The notes beneath the pieces were generated by a model, which ran no database searches, had not been told where the DNA came from, and saw nothing but the letters and a program-made list of their open reading frames with translations. A stretch of 64,000 nt of DNA from Modestobacter sp. VKM Ac-2982 (GTDB lineage: Bacteria; Actinomycetota; Actinomycetes; Mycobacteriales; Geodermatophilaceae): NCBI RefSeq assembly GCF_026967935.1, contig NZ_JAPVBL010000001.1, positions 372,001 through 436,000 of the forward strand. The letters run 5' to 3'. The position numbers and the translations under genes are program-made. This document shows, in pieces, positions 60,716 to 64,000 of this stretch. Positions within the stretch are counted from its first letter, which is position 1. Every line of letters begins with the position of its first letter.

Positions 60716-62119
60716 TCAGGGGTGGGACGGCGGGGGCCAGTCGGGGGCGAGCTCGGCGAGGTCCCACCACAGGCCGGCCATCACCTGCAGCGCCTCCCGG
60801 ACCAGCCAGATCGGCAGGTGCTCGTCCGGGGCGTGCTGGGCGCAGCCGGGGTACGAGTGCGGCACCCAGAGCGTCGGCAGCCCGAGCACGTCGGCGAAGG
60901 CCCCGTTGGGGAGTGACCCGCCCAGGTTGGGCAGCAGCGCTGGCCGGACGCCGGTGGTGCGCTCCAGCGAGGCCAGCGTCCAGGTCACCCAGGGATCCTC
61001 GGGGTCGAGGCGGGTCGCGGCCATCGCGAGGTCCTGGCTGACCTCGACCGCACCGAAGCCGGCTGCGGCCAGGTGGGCGCGCACCTCGTCGGCCACCGAG
61101 CCGCCGTCCGTGCCGACCACGAAGCGCAGCTGGCAGTGCGCCCGGGCCGACGGCGGGATGGCGCCGACCGGGGCGTCCGGGTCGCCGGCGGTCATCGCCA
61201 GCACCTCGAGGGTGTTCCAGCCGAACAGCCGCTCGCTCGGCGTCAACCCGGGCTCACCCCACTCCGGGTCGATGGCGGGGGCGTCCGGCCCCTGGTCCAG
61301 CGGCACGTCCACCAGCGCCCGCCGCACCGGCTCGGGGACGCCGTCCGGGCGCAGGCCCTCGACCAGCAGCCGGCCGCGGCCGTCGACCAGGCTGGCCAGC
61401 GCGTTGGCCAGCACGGTGGCCGGGTTGCTCAGCACGCCACCCCAGTTGCCGGAGTGGTGCGCCGCAGCCCGGGCCCGCACGGACAGCGTCAGGTTCACCG
61501 CACCCCGGGTGCCGAGGAAGACGGTGGGCCGGTCGGCGGCGACCCGTGGGCCGTCCGAGCCGATCAGCAGGTCGGCGGCGAGCTCGTCGCGCAGCTGGTC
61601 GCAGACCTCGTCGAGACCGGGGGAGCCGAACTCCTCGCCCATGTCCAGCAGCAGCGTGACGTTGTAGCCGAGCCGGCCGTCGCGCACGGCGAGCACCTGC
61701 TCCAGGGCGACCAGGTTCACGCTGTGCTGGCCCTTGTTGTCGGCGACGCCGCGGCCGTACCAGCGGTCGCCCTCGACCACGACCCGCCAGGGGTCGAGCC
61801 CGTCCCGCCACTGCTCGGGGTGGGCGGGCTGCACGTCGCCGTGGCCGTAGGTGAGCACGGTCGGCAGCCCGGGGTCCTCGACCCGCCGCGCGACCAGGAA
61901 CGGGTGGCGGGGTGAGACCGGGTTCTCCACGATCCGCGCGGTGAAGCCCAGCCGCTCCACCAGCGGCACCATCTCGGCGGTCAGGTACTCCCGCAGCACC
62001 GGCTCGCGGGCGGGGTCGGCGCTCTCCGTGGGCAGCGCGACCCGGCGAGCCAGGTCGGTCAAGAAGGCGCCGGAGTCGAGCTGCTCGGCGGCGCGGGCGA
62101 GGGCGGTCTGGCGGTCCAC
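60716..62119 (-). CDS. M20-family metallopeptidase (dipeptidase/deacylase)
   Basis: This 467-residue protein has the M20 metal ligands in TYGHGDVQPAH, GRGVADNKGQHSVN, LLDMGEEFGSPGLDEV and HSYPGCAQHAPDEHLP. It also has the lid domain with HHSGNWGGVLSNPAT. This is the CNDP/M20 dipeptidase-like group; the amide substrate is unknown. GTG at 62119 is preferred, with GGGGAAGG eight bases upstream; GTG at 62137 is an alternative. It is flanked on both sides by family 2 palindromes. Confidence 0.9.
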   Translation of the reverse strand: MDRQTALARAAEQLDSGAFLTDLARRVALPTESADPAREPVLREYLTAEMVPLVERLGFTARIVENPVSPRHPFLVARRVEDPGLPTVLTYGHGDVQPAHPEQWRDGLDPWRVVVEGDRWYGRGVADNKGQHSVNLVALEQVLAVRDGRLGYNVTLLLDMGEEFGSPGLDEVCDQLRDELAADLLIGSDGPRVAADRPTVFLGTRGAVNLTLSVRARAAAHHSGNWGGVLSNPATVLANALASLVDGRGRLLVEGLRPDGVPEPVRRALVDVPLDQGPDAPAIDPEWGEPGLTPSERLFGWNTLEVLAMTAGDPDAPVGAIPPSARAHCQLRFVVGTDGGSVADEVRAHLAAAGFGAVEVSQDLAMAATRLDPEDPWVTWTLASLERTTGVRPALLPNLGGSLPNGAFADVLGLPTLWVPHSYPGCAQHAPDEHLPIWLVREALQVMAGLWWDLAELAPDWPPPSHP

Positions 62120-62148
62120 GCCCGCAGCCTTCCCCACCGGTCACCCGC

Positions 62149-62176
62149 AGGGGCCAAAACCGCGACTTTGGCCCCT
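62149..62176. repeat. 28-bp palindrome, family 2 copy 2
   Basis: The left arm begins AGGGGCCAAAAC and the right arm is CGACTTTGGCCCCT. It matches copy 1 at 26 of 28 positions. It lies in the short divergent region between the M20 and MOSC genes, where it must overlap or abut their promoters. Confidence 0.8.
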
Positions 62177-62192
62177 GGGGGACGATCGGCGG

Positions 62193-62804
62193 GTGACGGA
62201 CGACGACCTGCCGTACCGCTACGACGTCGAGGTCGTCGGGCTGCTCGCCTCGCCGGCGCACCGCTGGGACGGCCGGCCCGACCCCGCACTGGCCGGACCG
62301 GTCGAGCGCACCGACCGGGTCGAGGTGCGGGCCGGACTGGGCATCGTCGGCGACCGCTACTTCGGCCGGCCCGCCCACCGGGACGCCTCGGTGACGGTGC
62401 TCGCCGCCGAGGGCCTGGCGCGGCTGGCCGGCGAGCTGGGCAGCGGGCCGTTGGACCCGCTCGCCGCCCGGCGCAACGTCGTCCTGCGGGGCGCGGAGGT
62501 CGAGGCGCTGCGCGGGCAGCCGTTCAGCCTGGACTGCGGGGAGGGGGTCGTCGTCCTGGCCGGTGGGCGGCCGGCCCACCCGTGCGCCTGGCTGGACCTC
62601 GCGCTCACCCCCGGCGCACACCGCGGGCTCCGCGGGCGGGCGGGGGTCCGCTGCGCACCACGCTCGGACGGCGTCCTGCGGCTGGGCCCGGCCGTGCTGC
62701 GCTCCGCCGTCCCCCTCGACCTGGCCCGGGCGGGTGCCGCCGTGCGGCCCGCGCCCCGTCCGCAGACGGGGCGCGGGCTCGATCAGCGGTCGGCGTCGGT
62801 GTAG
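62193..62804 (+). CDS. MOSC-domain protein
   Basis: This 203-residue protein shows VRAGLGIVGDRYFGRPAHRD, VLAAEGLARLAGELG, RRNVVLRGAEVEALRGQPF and the presumed Mo-cofactor-sulfur Cys in RPAHPCAWLDLAL. These fit the MOSC domain of molybdenum-cofactor sulfurases and mARC-like enzymes. Standalone bacterial MOSC proteins often act on N-hydroxylated bases or carry sulfur. It fits the molybdenum theme of the coxDEF genes just upstream. GTG at 62193 is the start. Its last 22 bp overlap the convergent alcohol dehydrogenase gene. Confidence 0.82.
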   Translation: MTDDDLPYRYDVEVVGLLASPAHRWDGRPDPALAGPVERTDRVEVRAGLGIVGDRYFGRPAHRDASVTVLAAEGLARLAGELGSGPLDPLAARRNVVLRGAEVEALRGQPFSLDCGEGVVVLAGGRPAHPCAWLDLALTPGAHRGLRGRAGVRCAPRSDGVLRLGPAVLRSAVPLDLARAGAAVRPAPRPQTGRGLDQRSASV

Positions 62805-63910
62805 ACGATCATCCCGCGGATGTTCTTGCCGTCGCGCATGTCCTGGTACCCCTGGTTGATGTCGGCCAGCGAGTACTTCTGCGTGACCAGCCCGTCGAGC
62901 TTGAGCTGACCTGCCTGGTAGAGGGCGAGCAGGGCGGGGATCTCCGCGCGCGGGTTCGCGCCGCCGAAGATCGCGCCCTGCAGGTCCTTCTGGAGCAGGG
63001 TGAACTCGAACAGGTTGAGCTTCACGTCCATGTTGGCCGCGTTGCCCATGCCGGTGACGACGACCCGGCCGCCCTTGCCGATCATCGAGACCGCGGCCTG
63101 GACGTCCTCCCCCTGGATGTCGCCGACGGTGATGATCGCCTTCTCCGCCATCCGGCCCCAGGTCATCTCGTTGACCACCGGCATGGCCTCCTCGACGGTG
63201 GAGAACACGTGGGTGGCGCCGAAGTCCTTGGCCCACTGGTGCTTCCCGGCGACCGGCTCGATCACCACCACCCGCAGCGCCCCGGCGGCCGCGGCGCCCT
63301 GGATGGCGTTCATGCCCACGCCGCCGGCGCCCATGATCACCACCGTCTCACCCGGACGGACGTCGGCCACCTTGGTCGCCGAGCCCCAGCCCGTGGTCAC
63401 GCCGCAGCCGACCAGCGCGGCCACCTCCAGCGGGATGCTCGGGTCGATCTTGACCACCGAGGCCTGGTGCACGGTGATGTAGGGGGCGAACGTGCCGAGC
63501 AGGCACATCGGGACGACGTCCTTGCCGCCGGCCTGGACCCGGTAGGAGCCGTCGGAGATCGACGTCCCGGCCAGCAGGCTGGCGCCGAGGTCGCAGAGGT
63601 TCTGGTGGCCGTTGGAACACGGCGGGCACTGCCCGCAGGCCGGGATGAACGCGGTGACGACGTGGTCGCCGACGGCCAGCCCGATGACGCCGGGGCCCAC
63701 CTCGGTGACGACACCGGCGCCCTCGTGCCCACCGAGCACCGGGTACGAGCCGACCGGGGTGCCCCCGGTGACCAGGTGCTCGTCGGAGTGGCACAGCCCG
63801 GAAGCCGCCAGCTCCACGGTGACCTCGTTGGCGCGGGGGTCCCCGATCTCGATCTCCTCGATCGACCACTCCTGGCCGACTCCCCACAGGATGGCGCCCT
63901 TGGTCTTCAA
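62783..63910 (-). CDS. zinc-dependent alcohol dehydrogenase, NDMA-dependent type
   Basis: This 375-residue medium-chain dehydrogenase has catalytic zinc ligands in ASGLCHSDEH and LGGHEGAGVV and the structural zinc cluster CGQCPPCSNGHQNLC. The Rossmann motif is MGAGGVGMNAIQGA. The sequence TKGAILWGVGQEWSIEEIEI and the whole pattern fit the actinobacterial NDMA-dependent methanol/alcohol dehydrogenase family (TIGR03989), whose natural cofactor is a tightly held NAD recycled by a mycofactocin system. The start is TTG at 63910 with GGAGG eight bases before. An inverted repeat upstream is a likely operator. Confidence 0.9.
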   Translation of the reverse strand: MKTKGAILWGVGQEWSIEEIEIGDPRANEVTVELAASGLCHSDEHLVTGGTPVGSYPVLGGHEGAGVVTEVGPGVIGLAVGDHVVTAFIPACGQCPPCSNGHQNLCDLGASLLAGTSISDGSYRVQAGGKDVVPMCLLGTFAPYITVHQASVVKIDPSIPLEVAALVGCGVTTGWGSATKVADVRPGETVVIMGAGGVGMNAIQGAAAAGALRVVVIEPVAGKHQWAKDFGATHVFSTVEEAMPVVNEMTWGRMAEKAIITVGDIQGEDVQAAVSMIGKGGRVVVTGMGNAANMDVKLNLFEFTLLQKDLQGAIFGGANPRAEIPALLALYQAGQLKLDGLVTQKYSLADINQGYQDMRDGKNIRGMIVYTDADR

Positions 63911-63933
63911 CTCATGGCCTCCAGGTCTGCTGC

Positions 63934-63957
63934 GACCACATCGTCGTTGATGTGGTC
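63934..63957. promoter_or_regulatory. 9-6-9 inverted repeat upstream of alcohol dehydrogenase
   Basis: GACCACATC and GATGTGGTC are perfect arms with a GTCGTT spacer, 23 bp upstream of the TTG start. This is the size of a TetR or FadR-type operator. No regulator gene is visible before the window ends. Confidence 0.5.
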
Positions 63958-64000
63958 TCGCTCACAGACTGCGGAGCCGGACCGGCGCCGTCAAGGTCAG

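Overview
This is a 64-kb stretch of very GC-rich chromosome from an actinobacterium, most likely a member of the Geodermatophilaceae (Geodermatophilus, Blastococcus or Modestobacter type). That placement is an inference. It rests on the near-uniform G or C at third codon positions, the many GTG starts, a DUF222/HNH (13E12-type) gene under a perfect actinobacterial LexA box, DUF3097, a SigE-family sigma factor, RNase J, a separate Ppm/Pmt O-mannosylation pair and apparently leaderless promoters. I saw no tRNA, rRNA, CRISPR array, transposase or phage gene. The window is ordinary chromosomal gene content with several families of short palindromic repeats scattered between genes.

Left part (1-9 kb): a tripartite tricarboxylate transporter operon (tctB-tctA-tctC) runs into a ThDP-dependent enzyme cut by the window edge. 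A divergent LysR regulator, a second orphan TctC, an unusual aldehyde dehydrogenase and a LacI regulator follow. A 14-16 bp GTG...CAC motif occurs upstream of tctB, of the second tctC and of the aldehyde dehydrogenase, which suggests one regulon for uptake and breakdown of a carboxylate, possibly a 2-oxo acid. From 9 to 20 kb come a SigE-type sigma factor with its membrane partner, an acyl-CoA dehydrogenase, DUF4383, a NodU-family carbamoyltransferase, a PilZ protein and RecQ. They are followed by a protein O-mannosyltransferase, a Thr/Glu-repeat lipoprotein and a polyprenol-phosphate mannose synthase.

Middle (20-41 kb): a molybdenum block holds an HTH-Mop protein with modA, modB and modC in one overlapping operon, then a MocA-like nucleotidyltransferase behind a MarR regulator, moaE, moaA and moaD. 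A PAS-GAF-SpoIIE phosphatase, a flavin hydroxylase, an MFS transporter, release factor 3, tryptophan 2,3-dioxygenase, an aldo/keto reductase, a GntR/membrane-protein pair, DUF3097, a PRC-barrel/DUF2382 stress protein and PPK2 are also here.

Right part (41-64 kb): a GT4 glycosyltransferase and PlsC, an azoreductase, YchJ, argininosuccinate synthase, a SulP transporter with a MerR regulator, RNase J, a divergent glucose-6-phosphate dehydrogenase, an AidB-like protein, an M18 aminopeptidase and the LexA-box DUF222 gene. Then come coxD-coxE-coxF-like maturation genes for a molybdenum hydroxylase, an M20 peptidase, a MOSC protein and a zinc alcohol dehydrogenase of the NDMA-dependent type. Molybdenum transport, cofactor synthesis and hydroxylase maturation are thus spread over the window, but no hydroxylase structural genes are inside it. 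The best leads are the three dispersed palindromic repeat families (one copy coding inside modB, one altering the coxD/coxE junction), the LexA-controlled DUF222 gene, the shared motif of the carboxylate genes, and the Thr-rich lipoprotein encoded between the two O-mannosylation enzymes.
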